From assembly GCF_900100545.1 (NCBI RefSeq), contig NZ_FNDP01000022.1, positions 1 through 47,270 on the forward strand: a DNA stretch of 47,270 nucleotides, in the 5' to 3' direction. Source of the DNA: Pseudobutyrivibrio sp. 49 (GTDB taxonomy: Bacteria > Bacillota > Clostridia > Lachnospirales > Lachnospiraceae). Made by a program: the position numbers and the translations under genes. Shown here one piece after another: positions 1 through 8,458 of this stretch (the first letter of the stretch is position 1; each line of letters starts with the position of its first letter). The notes under the pieces were generated by a model, which did not search any database, was not told the origin of the DNA, and was given only the letters and a program-made list of their open reading frames with translations.

Positions 1-250
1 AAAGGAAACAACACCTGACGGTGTTGCCTTTAATAAACGTGCTTCGCACAAACCTAATCTTTCATTTGCTTGATTTACAGTGTATCTGCCCAGAAATGGG
101 AGTCAAGGATGCTACGCACCGAAGGCTGAAGTCCTTGACACCCATTTCAAGGCAGATAAAATATCAACAAGCAAACGAAGGATTATTTGTCGTACAGTAA
201 AGTACGCTTTGTGCACTTAATTAGAGGCCTGCGAAGCAGGGCTTCCTTTT
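1..250. repeat. long nested hairpin element, MITE-like or structured RNA
   Basis: This stretch has no convincing coding frame but folds back on itself over its whole length. Nested arms seen directly are 1-7 with 243-249, 46-52 with 208-214 (GCACAAA/TTTGTGC), 55-72 with 168-185 (18 bases, one mismatch plus one G.U), 84-90 with 151-157, and 93-109 with 132-148 (17 bases, one mismatch). Small side hairpins sit at 9-26 (CAACACC/GGTGTTG), 191-206 (CGTAC/GTACG) and 228-240 (CCTGC/GCAGG). It may extend left of the window. It does not resemble RNase P RNA, SRP RNA or tmRNA. A non-autonomous palindromic element or an unclassified structured RNA are the main options; nothing here says whether it is transcribed. 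Confidence 0.6.
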
Positions 251-363
251 AAAAGAGAAAAAGAGTAAGATTATAACAAATCTAATTCTTATCATAAAAC
301 ACATGGATAGTCTTTTCTGTGATTTCCGAGTACAAATTTACGCTGCCCGCTTTGGTTAATCGA

Positions 364-392
364 TTGACTTTGCGTTGTTGTACGATTATAAT
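364..392 (+). promoter_or_regulatory. sigma-A type promoter for the aldolase-like gene
   Basis: TTGACT at 364-369 and TATAAT at 387-392 are separated by exactly 17 bases. Transcription would start near 399, leaving a leader of about 50 bases before the ATG at 449. The stretch 251-363 between the hairpin element and this promoter is AT-rich and shows nothing else I can name. Confidence 0.8.
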
Positions 393-448
393 TACTTTAT
401 CGCTTTTAATTGCTAAAGTGGAACGACATACTTAGGAGGATACGAAAG

Positions 449-1423
449 ATGAAAGAGGTTTCAAAGCTTCTTGCTGTGCGAGAAAGCGTACGTGTAGTTG
501 ATGCAACTTTGAGAGATGGAGGTCTTGTAAATGATTTCTATTTCACTGATGAGTTTGCAAAGGCTCTTTATTTGACTAATGTTAAGGCGGGAGTTGACTA
601 CATGGAAATGGGCTATCGTGCTGATAAGGAGCAGTTCGATGAGTCGAAGTTTGGACCATGGAAGTTTTCATCTGATGACTATATTAGAAAAATAGTTGGA
701 GATAATAATACTGACTTAAAGCTTGCTATCATGGCTGATGTTGGCCGTTGCAACTACAAGGAGGATATTCACCCAAAGGCTGAAAGCCCGGTTGATTTGA
801 TTCGTGTGGCAACCTATCTTCACCAGTTACCAGGTGCTATCGAAATGATAGAAGATGCTGACAAGAAGGGCTACGAGACAACCTGTAATATTATGGCTAT
901 TTCTACTGCATCAATGGAGGATGTAAAGGCTGCTCTTGATATTGTTTGCCAGACTCCAATTTCCTGCATTTATATTGTAGATAGCTACGGTTCACTCTAT
1001 CCAGAACAGATTGAGCGTATCGCAGATGTTTACTGCAACGCAGCCGCTAAATATGGTAAGAAGGTTGGTATGCATGCTCACGACAATCAGAAGCTTGCAT
1101 TCGCAAATACTATAGAGGCTGTTGGTGATGATGTTGATTACCTTGACGGAACATATTGTTCTATGGGACGTGGCGCTGGAAACTGTGCCATGGAGCTTTT
1201 ACTTGGCTTCCTCAAGAATCCAAAATATAAAGAGCGCTATGCAATTAAGTTCGTAGAAGACTACATGCTTCCGCTTAAGGAACAGGGAGTTGTTTGGGGC
1301 TACGATATGCAGTACCTTGCAACAGGCCTTTTGAACCAGCACCCACGTACAGCTATTGAATTTACCAAACAGGGTCGTAAGGATTACTTCAATTTTTATC
1401 AGGAAATGCAGAATATAGATTAA
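449..1423 (+). CDS. DRE-TIM family aldolase-like protein
   Basis: A 324-residue protein of the HMG-CoA lyase / 4-hydroxy-2-oxovalerate aldolase type of TIM barrel. The N-terminal DATLRDGG (about residues 18-25) is the metal and proton-shuttle motif of the family, and GMHAHDNQ supplies the H-x-H metal ligands. It has the catalytic barrel only, without the C-terminal domain of isopropylmalate synthases or the communication domain of typical valerate aldolases, so the true substrate is unknown. ATG 449 is chosen because AGGAGG at 434-439 sits 9 bases upstream; an upstream TTG in frame at 410 has no such site. The gene converges on the glycosyltransferase-like gene with a 4-base overlap. A role in making an unusual sugar or acyl precursor is only suggested by those neighbours. 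Confidence 0.85.
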   Translation: MKEVSKLLAVRESVRVVDATLRDGGLVNDFYFTDEFAKALYLTNVKAGVDYMEMGYRADKEQFDESKFGPWKFSSDDYIRKIVGDNNTDLKLAIMADVGRCNYKEDIHPKAESPVDLIRVATYLHQLPGAIEMIEDADKKGYETTCNIMAISTASMEDVKAALDIVCQTPISCIYIVDSYGSLYPEQIERIADVYCNAAAKYGKKVGMHAHDNQKLAFANTIEAVGDDVDYLDGTYCSMGRGAGNCAMELLLGFLKNPKYKERYAIKFVEDYMLPLKEQGVVWGYDMQYLATGLLNQHPRTAIEFTKQGRKDYFNFYQEMQNID

Positions 1424-2580
1424 TTCTTAATTGTGAATAATATTTTATGTGCAATATTATCCCAGGTATGGTTTATCGACGCTATGTCGTAGCCTGCCTG
1501 GGCTATTTTTTTGAGATTAGAAGGGTCTGAAAGGGCAGAGTTTACCTTTTCAGTTACGGCATCAATGTCATCTAAGCTGTAAAATAGGATGCTTTGATTA
1601 TCTTTATACTCGCATTGTAAGAGCGTAGTAGAGTCTGTAAGAGAAACGGCTCCATTTAACTGACCTGAGAAGACGCGATCGTGGCTCCCTGCTTTAAAGT
1701 TTGGCATAATATTTACACTGATTTTTGACTTCGCAAATACGGTAAAGGTGAGATTGAATGGTATTTCTCTGTGAAGCTCGGCGTGTTTTAGGTTTAGTTC
1801 TTCCCACAATGCACCAAATAAATGGAATTCATATCCGGTTCTATCCAGTGCCTGTACAAGCTTCTTTCTATTTAGACAGCGTATATATGTATCAGCCAGA
1901 TAGAAGGTCTGGGTGTGTAATGGCTTATCTGAATTGATGTATTCATAGAATTCGTTTTCCGCAAGAATATCTACGGCAGCCTCTATGGTCATAGTGCTAT
2001 CTGCTTTCATCATATCAATTAACGTATATACGTTTTCTGAGATTATTTCTGGCATTTTATTAATGGCAGTTTCGATTCTGACAGGGTCAGTATAGGTGCC
2101 AGAAAAGAGAATATCATAAGGCCGCAATTCCCAATTGTCCCAGTCAATTGAATCATGACCAAAGGCAAGTTCTCCAGTCATAGGGGTTACAGTTACAGAT
2201 TTAATGTGTGGATAGTATTTTTCGATATAAGCCTTGTGGAGTGAATCAAGGCATACTACATGAAAATTATTGAGTTTATGCTTAAGCGTATCATGGTGAT
2301 ATAGTGGATGATCTAAAATTACATCAAAAAATGGTGCATCAACATGATCCAGAAAATGGGAATCGTCATCCATAAGAGCTCTAGGCAGGTCAGAATTGAA
2401 ATCAATAAGAGCGTCATAGTGCTTTCCTACATATTGCTCTAAATCATCGAGGGTATTTTCGTCTACCTTGAAATATTCAACATTATGCCCTAATTTTGTC
2501 AAAGCAGCACCGAGAGAGTCTCCGAAATAGAGATAGGAATTGTAACAGACGGTTTTCATTTCGAAAATCAAAAAGTTCAT
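1420..2580 (-). CDS. CgeB-like glycosyltransferase-family protein
   Basis: A 386-residue soluble protein resembling GT-B type glycosyltransferases of the CgeB / Glyco_trans_1_2 group. The N-terminal half is a variable Rossmann-like domain (MNFLIFEMKTV...GDSLGAALTKLGHNVEYF). The C-terminal half has the typical SVNIMPNFKAGSHDRVFSGQLNGAV segment in two blocks, which in this group forms the sugar-nucleotide pocket, followed by a C-terminal helix pair. Start ATG 2580 is taken because a strong GGGGGTGA lies just upstream on the minus strand; the frame stays open 16 codons further without a good site. The acceptor is unknown; in this group substrates include spore-coat, S-layer or flagellin glycans. 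Divergent from the phosphopantetheinyl transferase, 86 bases apart. Confidence 0.7.
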   Translation of the reverse strand: MNFLIFEMKTVCYNSYLYFGDSLGAALTKLGHNVEYFKVDENTLDDLEQYVGKHYDALIDFNSDLPRALMDDDSHFLDHVDAPFFDVILDHPLYHHDTLKHKLNNFHVVCLDSLHKAYIEKYYPHIKSVTVTPMTGELAFGHDSIDWDNWELRPYDILFSGTYTDPVRIETAINKMPEIISENVYTLIDMMKADSTMTIEAAVDILAENEFYEYINSDKPLHTQTFYLADTYIRCLNRKKLVQALDRTGYEFHLFGALWEELNLKHAELHREIPFNLTFTVFAKSKISVNIMPNFKAGSHDRVFSGQLNGAVSLTDSTTLLQCEYKDNQSILFYSLDDIDAVTEKVNSALSDPSNLKKIAQAGYDIASINHTWDNIAHKILFTIKN

Positions 2581-2666
2581 AATCTCACCCCCTATGTTTA
2601 ACCAAATTTTAACATACTTTTTACTCACTATGATATACTTTGTATTAAGAAGAGAAAGGGGAATCT

Positions 2667-3323
2667 ATGATTAAAGCGGCTGCGTATAATTGCGAACCAC
2701 TACAAAATCCATTTATTTTTGACGAAGTCTACGATATGATTAGCCCTCAGCGCAGGGCTCACGTGGATGAAGCCAAGACCCTCAAGGGAAAGTGCGAGAG
2801 ACTCGGCGCGTCCCATCTTTTGGAAAAGCTATTGTGGGAAAACCACATTCAAAGACCTTACGTTTATTCAAACACTTCACAGGGCAAACCTATTTTTCTA
2901 CAGCCAAAGAACGTGGACTTCAGTATAAGCCATGCAGATTTTTTTGCGGTAGCGGCTATATCTGATAAGCCAGTTGGAATCGATGTAGAAAGAATAAGGC
3001 CTTATGATCCAGATTTGGTAAAACGCTTTTTTACGAAGTATGATTTAGAACTTTTAGAGTCGGTAAAGAAGGCGGAGGTTAATAAGAAATTCACTGAGGT
3101 ATGGACCTTTAAAGAGGCCACCTGCAAGATGATGGACAGGCCGTTGATGCAGGTACTACAGTGGGTAGATTACAGTGAATACTGTGACTGCGAAAAGGGC
3201 AATGTGGAATGGACAAAACAAGGCTTCGAGTTTAGGGATTATTACATCACCCTTTGCTATGAAGACAAAAGACAGCCTATTCAGATGGGTCTATATAATC
3301 CGTATGACGGGAAGTACTACTAA
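2667..3323 (+). CDS. 4'-phosphopantetheinyl transferase, Sfp type
   Basis: A 218-residue cytoplasmic enzyme that moves phosphopantetheine from CoA to a carrier-protein serine. The Sfp signature is visible: a conserved SISHADFFAVAA block, then GIDVERIR with the Mg-binding Asp and Glu, then WTFKEATCK with the second Glu and the Lys. The length fits Sfp/Gsp enzymes rather than the short AcpS type. The start has AGAAAGGGGA upstream. A possible -10 TATACT lies at 2634-2639, without a clear -35. No carrier-protein or polyketide/NRPS gene is in the window, so the partner may be the fatty-acid ACP or a distant cluster. The terminator hairpin overlaps the last codons. Confidence 0.9.
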   Translation: MIKAAAYNCEPLQNPFIFDEVYDMISPQRRAHVDEAKTLKGKCERLGASHLLEKLLWENHIQRPYVYSNTSQGKPIFLQPKNVDFSISHADFFAVAAISDKPVGIDVERIRPYDPDLVKRFFTKYDLELLESVKKAEVNKKFTEVWTFKEATCKMMDRPLMQVLQWVDYSEYCDCEKGNVEWTKQGFEFRDYYITLCYEDKRQPIQMGLYNPYDGKYY

Positions 3324-3349
3324 ATAACCTTTGGGGTACTTCCTTTTTT
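3310..3349 (+). terminator. intrinsic terminator overlapping the 3' end of the PPTase gene
   Basis: The stem GGAAGTAC (3310-3317) pairs with GTACTTCC (3336-3343) and is followed by a T run at 3344-3349. The left arm lies inside the coding sequence. Confidence 0.75.
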
Positions 3350-3381
3350 ATATTATTATTTAATAAATATTCAAGTTCGTA

Positions 3382-3409
3382 TTGACATATAGATGGTTTG
3401 TGATAGAAT
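3382..3409 (+). promoter_or_regulatory. promoter of the ilvN-ilvC pair
   Basis: TTGACA at 3382-3387 and TAGAAT at 3404-3409 have a 16-base spacer. The short leader carries a small hairpin (CTTCAC 3426-3431 with GTGAAG 3436-3441). It is too short for a T-box or leader-peptide attenuator, so the expected branched-chain amino acid control is not visible here. Confidence 0.7.
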
Positions 3410-3460
3410 TCTATTTAGTTTCATGCTTCACAGTAGTGAAGTGGAAAAGGAGTATAATTT

Positions 3461-3961
3461 ATGGAATCTACAAAAGTTCTTTCAATATTAGTTGAAAACA
3501 CACCAGGTCTGGCAAGCCGAATTTCTGGCTTATTCTCACGCAGAGGTTACAATATTGATAGTTTTTCATCTGGAGTCACAGCTGACCCTAGATACACCAG
3601 AGTTACAATTGTTACTCATGGTGATGAGCAGGTTCTTGATCAGATTGAAAAGCAGGTTTCAAAGCTTACAGATGTTGTTGATTTGAAGGTTTTGGAACAT
3701 GGTATGTCTGTTAAGAGAGAACTTATGCTTGTAAAGATTTCTGCTAGAAATACAGACAGACAGGATGTGCTTACAATAGTTGAGATTTTCCATGGCAAGG
3801 TTGTTGATGTTACACATGATTCAATGATTCTTGAGGTTACTGGAAATCAGGATAAGTTGGCAGCATTTTTAGATATGCTTGCGGATTACGATATTTTGGA
3901 GCTCGCGAGAACTGGAGTTACAGGTCTTACAAGAGGCTCCGATGATGTTGTAATTTTATAA
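3461..3961 (+). CDS. ilvN: acetolactate synthase small (regulatory) subunit
   Basis: A 166-residue regulatory subunit of acetohydroxyacid synthase, which binds valine and stimulates the catalytic subunit in branched-chain amino acid synthesis. The N-terminal ACT domain is clear (LSILVENTPGLASRISGLF, RRGYNIDSF), followed by the C-terminal domain typical of the 160-170 residue form (VVDVTHDSMILEVTG). RBS AAAGGAG lies upstream. The catalytic subunit ilvB is not next to it, which is common in Clostridia. It is followed 27 bases later by ilvC, so the two are likely cotranscribed. Confidence 0.95.
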   Translation: MESTKVLSILVENTPGLASRISGLFSRRGYNIDSFSSGVTADPRYTRVTIVTHGDEQVLDQIEKQVSKLTDVVDLKVLEHGMSVKRELMLVKISARNTDRQDVLTIVEIFHGKVVDVTHDSMILEVTGNQDKLAAFLDMLADYDILELARTGVTGLTRGSDDVVIL

Positions 3962-3976
3962 TACAAACAAAAGTAG

Positions 3977-5017
<1,041 letters not shown>

Positions 5018-5018
5018 T

Positions 5019-5102
5019 TATAACTATTTTCTATTCCAAAGGAATAGAAAAAGTTATACTGGAAGCCCCAAATTGCCGTAGGCAATTTTTAAAAATGGGG
5101 CT
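5019..5102 (+). terminator. double hairpin terminator region after ilvC
   Basis: The first hairpin is a near-perfect 18-bp stem, 5019-5037 with 5041-5058, closing on AAA. The second has AGCCCCA (5064-5070) pairing with TGGGGCT (5096-5102) around an inner AATTGCC/GGCAATT hairpin (5071-5087) followed by T5. Together they likely end ilvNC transcription. Confidence 0.65.
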
Positions 5103-5114
5103 GACTGTCCTTAG

Positions 5115-5149
5115 AAAAAAGGGGTAATATCATTTATTGATATTACCCC
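5115..5149 (-). terminator. terminator of the AP2-like gene
   Basis: A perfect 12-bp stem, GGGGTAATATCA (5121-5132) with its complement at 5138-5149, is flanked on the left by six A residues (5115-5120), which become the U run on the minus strand. It lies just past the minus-strand stop codon at 5156. Confidence 0.8.
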
Positions 5150-5155
5150 ATAATA

Positions 5156-5965
5156 TTATGCTTCTCTATAGTTTTTATTTCTGAAGAACTTATATAAGTG
5201 AGATGATATTTTTATTTCAGTATATATATCTGCGTACTCTCTAGGTGAGTATTCAGAAACAAAGTTTGTGGGGAACTTCCTCTTCATGCCACGCGAACGG
5301 CATAAGTCCACGGCTTTATTGTAGGCTATGGCAGCCTTTGCTTCGCTGGAGTATCGTCCTACTATGAAGTCTCCATTTAGATGAATTTTGGCAACGTACT
5401 TTACCTTGCCTTTTTTTTCTTCTTTTGAGACCCCGTGATATTTATTTACAAGTATGATGTTGGAATATCGTAAATCCGTATCATCACCGTTGGCAAATTT
5501 ATAATCACGATCCTTTACGCTGTAAGGTTTTATTCCATAGCGACCAAGAATGTTGTATTGCATTCCGTAGTCACTTACAAACATGTGCCCACCGCGGTTT
5601 TGAATTTTGTGAGTTGAGTAGTAGAACAAATCATCATTATCAAATTTAAGAACAGTGGACGCATCCAAATAGTATACAAAATAATTTCTTTGAAGATAGA
5701 TAGGATTCTTAATATAAATCTTATTATCTCTATAATTTATAAGAGTGACCACCTTATCGAAAGGTAAATCTTTTATTACGTTTTGATAGGAGAGCAAGGT
5801 GATTTTATTATCCTTTAGAAGCTTCCAGGCTTCCTTGTAAGCGCGGTTGCACTGAGCTTCAGTGTTATAACTTCCGATGCTGATGTGCTTTCCGTTATAG
5901 GTAATGTTTCCACGGTAGTAGGAAGTACCATTTTTTCGTGTTGCTTCATAAACGCCAGGCTTCAT
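5156..5965 (-). CDS. protein with two AP2-like DNA-binding domains and a degenerate HNH core
   Basis: A 269-residue basic protein. Residues about 3-50 (YRGNITYNGKHISIGSYNT, then an AY..A helix) and about 175-225 (YVAKIHLNGDFIVGRYSSEAKAAIAY) both fit the AP2/ERF pattern of three strands and one helix. Between them, RDYKFANGDDTDLRYSNI resembles the second half of an HNH homing endonuclease motif (usually DHxNG..DNR..N), but the leading D-H is replaced. So it probably binds DNA and may have lost nuclease activity. Strong AGGAGG before ATG 5965. It has its own terminator and stands alone between ilvC and azlC. Bacterial AP2 proteins are commonly tied to mobile DNA. No target is evident. Confidence 0.65.
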   Translation of the reverse strand: MKPGVYEATRKNGTSYYRGNITYNGKHISIGSYNTEAQCNRAYKEAWKLLKDNKITLLSYQNVIKDLPFDKVVTLINYRDNKIYIKNPIYLQRNYFVYYLDASTVLKFDNDDLFYYSTHKIQNRGGHMFVSDYGMQYNILGRYGIKPYSVKDRDYKFANGDDTDLRYSNIILVNKYHGVSKEEKKGKVKYVAKIHLNGDFIVGRYSSEAKAAIAYNKAVDLCRSRGMKRKFPTNFVSEYSPREYADIYTEIKISSHLYKFFRNKNYREA

Positions 5966-6032
5966 CGTTTGCCTCCTTTTTTATGACTATTATTATTTTA
6001 CCCTTTTGCGAAAGTGAAAGTATTAAAATTCT

Positions 6033-6764
6033 ATGAAAAATTTGATGACAAATTCTAAAAAACAAGCCTTTAGAGAGGGCTTTAAAGATGGTATTCCAAT
6101 AGGACTTGGATATTTCGCAGTGGCGTTTTCTCTTGGAATACTAGCTAGAAACGCAAGCTTTACACCTCTTCAGGGCTTTATAAATTCCTTTTTGAATCAC
6201 GCCAGTGCGGGGGAGTATGCAGTTTATACTGTTGCTGCAGCTGCCTCTGGATTTATAGAGATGGCTATTATGACGCTTGTAGTCAACGCTAGATATTTGC
6301 TTATGTCCACAGCTCTCAGCCAGAAGTTTGATGAGTCCACATCAATGCTGGATAGAATATTGGTTGGTTTTACTGTTACAGATGAATTATTCGCAATTAC
6401 GATAAAGCGCCCAGGGTTCATCGAGCCAATATATAATTACGGTGCATTTCTTATTGCGGCGGTATGTTGGTCTGCTGGAACTTCCTGTGGAATTGTGGCA
6501 GGAGAGCTTATGCCAGTTAGACTTGTTAGTGCATTATCGGTTGCTTTGTATGGAATGTTTTTAGCCTGCATTATGCCAGAAGCTAGAAAGCATAGAATAG
6601 TGGCAGTTTTGATTCTGATTTCCTTTGTTTTAAGTTACATTGCTTCCAGATTATCTGTATTTGCTAGCATTTCTGCTGGCACGAAAACTATTATTCTCAC
6701 AGTTGTGATAGCTTCTGTGGCTGCTATTTTATTTCCCCATCCGGAGGTAGAAGACGATGACTAA
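6033..6764 (+). CDS. azlC: AzlC family branched-chain amino acid exporter, large subunit
   Basis: A 243-residue integral membrane protein. The N-terminal segment FREGFKDGIPIGLGYFAVAFSLGI is family-typical (split by the first membrane helix), and several hydrophobic helices follow. AzlC with AzlD forms an exporter of branched-chain amino acids and analogues such as azaleucine. The start is weakly supported: ATG 6033 has no good RBS, and an in-frame ATG at 6045 is equally poor. The stop overlaps azlD by 8 bases, so the two are translationally coupled. Its place beside ilvNC fits overflow control of the same amino acids. Confidence 0.92.
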   Translation: MKNLMTNSKKQAFREGFKDGIPIGLGYFAVAFSLGILARNASFTPLQGFINSFLNHASAGEYAVYTVAAAASGFIEMAIMTLVVNARYLLMSTALSQKFDESTSMLDRILVGFTVTDELFAITIKRPGFIEPIYNYGAFLIAAVCWSAGTSCGIVAGELMPVRLVSALSVALYGMFLACIMPEARKHRIVAVLILISFVLSYIASRLSVFASISAGTKTIILTVVIASVAAILFPHPEVEDDD

Positions 6765-7062
6765 TACCTATATGTATATATTGGTGGCTGCAGTTGTCAG
6801 CACCCTGATTAGGGTTTTGCCAGTCACTGTTTTTCGAAAGCCAATTAAAAACCGATTTGTAAGGTCATTTCTTTACTATGTGCCATATGTCACACTTGCA
6901 GTAATGACTTTCCCTGCCATCATCGATGCCACCCAAAATAAAATCGCAGGCATCCTGGCGTTGATTTGTGGAACAATAGCAGCATGGCTTAATCAGTCAC
7001 TTTTTAGGGTAGCATGTATATGTTGTGCTGTTGTTTTTATATGTGAACTTGTTTTATGTTAA
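6757..7062 (+). CDS. azlD: AzlD family branched-chain amino acid exporter, small subunit
   Basis: A 101-residue protein with four hydrophobic segments and the family start (MYILVAAVVSTLIRVLPV; YYVPYVTLAVMTFPAI). It partners AzlC in the membrane. An RBS CCGGAGGTAG lies inside the end of azlC. Full length for AzlD. Followed directly by a terminator. Confidence 0.9.
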   Translation: MTNTYMYILVAAVVSTLIRVLPVTVFRKPIKNRFVRSFLYYVPYVTLAVMTFPAIIDATQNKIAGILALICGTIAAWLNQSLFRVACICCAVVFICELVLC

Positions 7063-7074
7063 TAAGTAATTGTA

Positions 7075-7106
7075 GGTCCAGCTTTATAGCTGGGCCGTTT
7101 TTATTT
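7075..7106 (+). terminator. intrinsic terminator after azlCD
   Basis: The stem GGTCCAGC (7075-7082) pairs with GCTGGGCC (7089-7096) with one G.U, followed by GTTTTTATTT. Confidence 0.85.
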
Positions 7107-7141
7107 AGTAAAAGATAACACTGTGTAGAAATTTAAAGCTT

Positions 7142-7224
7142 TATAATAGAATTTTATATTTATGTCTAAACTGTGAACTGATAATATTTATGTAGATAAA
7201 AGAGGTATGCAGCCGGGGGGCTGC
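7142..7224 (+). promoter_or_regulatory. leader region of the monosaccharide transporter operon
   Basis: The 190 bases before chvE hold a TATAAT at 7142-7147 without a clear -35, two copies of ATTTATGT (7158-7165 and 7186-7193, 28 bases apart), and a strong GC hairpin GCAGCC/GGCTGC (7209-7214, 7219-7224) 28 bases before the start codon. The direct repeats are the only candidate response-regulator site I see; the hairpin could steady the mRNA 5' end. No catabolite-response consensus was found. Confidence 0.35.
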
Positions 7225-7252
7225 TAACATCAGATTTTAGGAGGAGAAGGAA

Positions 7253-8392
7253 ATGAAAAAAAGAGTTCTAAGTTTAATGCTCACAGCACTCATGACTATG
7301 GGGCTTGCAGTTGGATGTGGACCTGCTGATACAGGAGCAGCTCCTGATGCAGCAACAGACACTGCTAGCGAAACAGTGGAAGATTCAGAGACACCATTGG
7401 CTGGTGGCAAGAAGGTTGCAGTGGCAATGCCTACACAGTCTTCTGAGAGATGGATTAATGATGGTAGCAACATGAAGGAAAAGCTTGAGGCGCTTGGCTA
7501 TGAAGTTGACCTTCAGTATGCTGAGGATGATGTACAGGCTCAGGTTTCTCAGATTGAGAACATGATTGCTGCTGGTGCAGATTGCTTAGTTATCGCAGCT
7601 GTTGATTCATCAGCTCTTGTAAATGTAGAGGCACAGGCAAAGGAAGCTGGTATTCCTATCATCGCTTATGATCGTCTCCTTATGGACACAGATGCAGTTA
7701 GCTACTATGCAACGTTCGATAACAAGGGTGTTGGTACAGCAATTGGTAAGTACATTGAAGAGTCTAAGGATCTTAAGAATGCAAAGGATTCTTACACAAT
7801 TGAGTTCTTCATGGGCTCTCCAGATGATAACAATGCTGTAATGCTTTACAACGGACTTATGGAAGTTCTTCAGCCATATCTTGATAACGGCACATTAGTA
7901 TGTAAGTCTGGAAGAACATCTTTCGAGGATACATGTATTCTTAGATGGTCTCAGGAAGGTGCTCAGAAGAACTGTGAAGATTACCTTACAGGTTTCTATG
8001 CTAATGACAAGTTAGATATCTGCGCGACAGCTTTTGATGGTTTTGCTTATGGATGTAAGGCAGCTCTTGAGGGAGCAGGCTACAAGGTAGGCGAGGATTG
8101 GCCACTTATCACAGGTCAGGATGCTGAGCTTATGGCTACAAAGAACATCATCGCTGGTTCTCAGACAATGTCTATCTACAAGGATACACGTCTCCTTGCT
8201 GACAAGTGTGTAACAATGGTTCAGGCAGTTCTTGAAGGCACAGAGCCAGAAATCAACGATAAAGAGCAGTATGATAATGGAAAGCTTGTTGTTCCTTCAT
8301 ACCTTTGCACACCTGTTGCAGTTGATAAGGACAACTACAAAGAAATTATTGTTGATGGTGGTTACTATACTGAAGAGCAGTTAGCAAATTAG
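7253..8392 (+). CDS. chvE: ChvE-type sugar ABC transporter substrate-binding lipoprotein
   Basis: A 379-residue secreted lipoprotein. The signal peptide ends in LAVGC with Cys22 as the lipidated residue, then an acidic, alanine-rich linker and a type I periplasmic-binding fold (KKVAVAMPTQSSERWINDG; QIENMIAAGADCLVIAAVD; IPIIAYDRLL). The YYATFDNKGVG and FDGFAYGCKAALE segments are typical of the multiple-monosaccharide (ChvE) family, which binds glucose, galactose, xylose or arabinose. RBS AGGAGGAGAAGG. The first gene of the chvE-mmsA-mmsB operon. The stem-loop after it probably raises its transcript above that of the membrane parts. Confidence 0.92.
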   Translation: MKKRVLSLMLTALMTMGLAVGCGPADTGAAPDAATDTASETVEDSETPLAGGKKVAVAMPTQSSERWINDGSNMKEKLEALGYEVDLQYAEDDVQAQVSQIENMIAAGADCLVIAAVDSSALVNVEAQAKEAGIPIIAYDRLLMDTDAVSYYATFDNKGVGTAIGKYIEESKDLKNAKDSYTIEFFMGSPDDNNAVMLYNGLMEVLQPYLDNGTLVCKSGRTSFEDTCILRWSQEGAQKNCEDYLTGFYANDKLDICATAFDGFAYGCKAALEGAGYKVGEDWPLITGQDAELMATKNIIAGSQTMSIYKDTRLLADKCVTMVQAVLEGTEPEINDKEQYDNGKLVVPSYLCTPVAVDKDNYKEIIVDGGYYTEEQLAN

Positions 8393-8408
8393 TTAGTTGA
8401 TTAATTGT

Positions 8409-8435
8409 AGTGGCGGCTTATTATAAGTCGCCACT
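8409..8435 (+). promoter_or_regulatory. intercistronic stem-loop between chvE and mmsA
   Basis: A 12-bp stem, 8409-8420 (AGTGGCGGCTTA) with 8424-8435, has one G.U and a 3-base loop and no long T run after it. Such loops in binding-protein operons commonly shield the upstream mRNA or cause partial termination. That role is inferred. Confidence 0.6.
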
Positions 8436-8458
8436 ATTTATAAGAAGGAGAAGTTAAT

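Noticed and set aside
1-250. 6S RNA, RNase P RNA or SRP RNA in the hairpin element
   Set aside because: The long rod recalls 6S RNA, but the large central bubble is not evident and none of the conserved RNase P or SRP sequence blocks is present.
3347-3460. T-box or attenuator upstream of ilvN
   Set aside because: Only about 50 bases lie between the promoter and the start codon, with one small hairpin and no antiterminator or T-box sequence.
5019-5149. CRISPR-like repeat series after ilvC
   Set aside because: The three hairpins have different sequences and no regular spacing; they are terminators.
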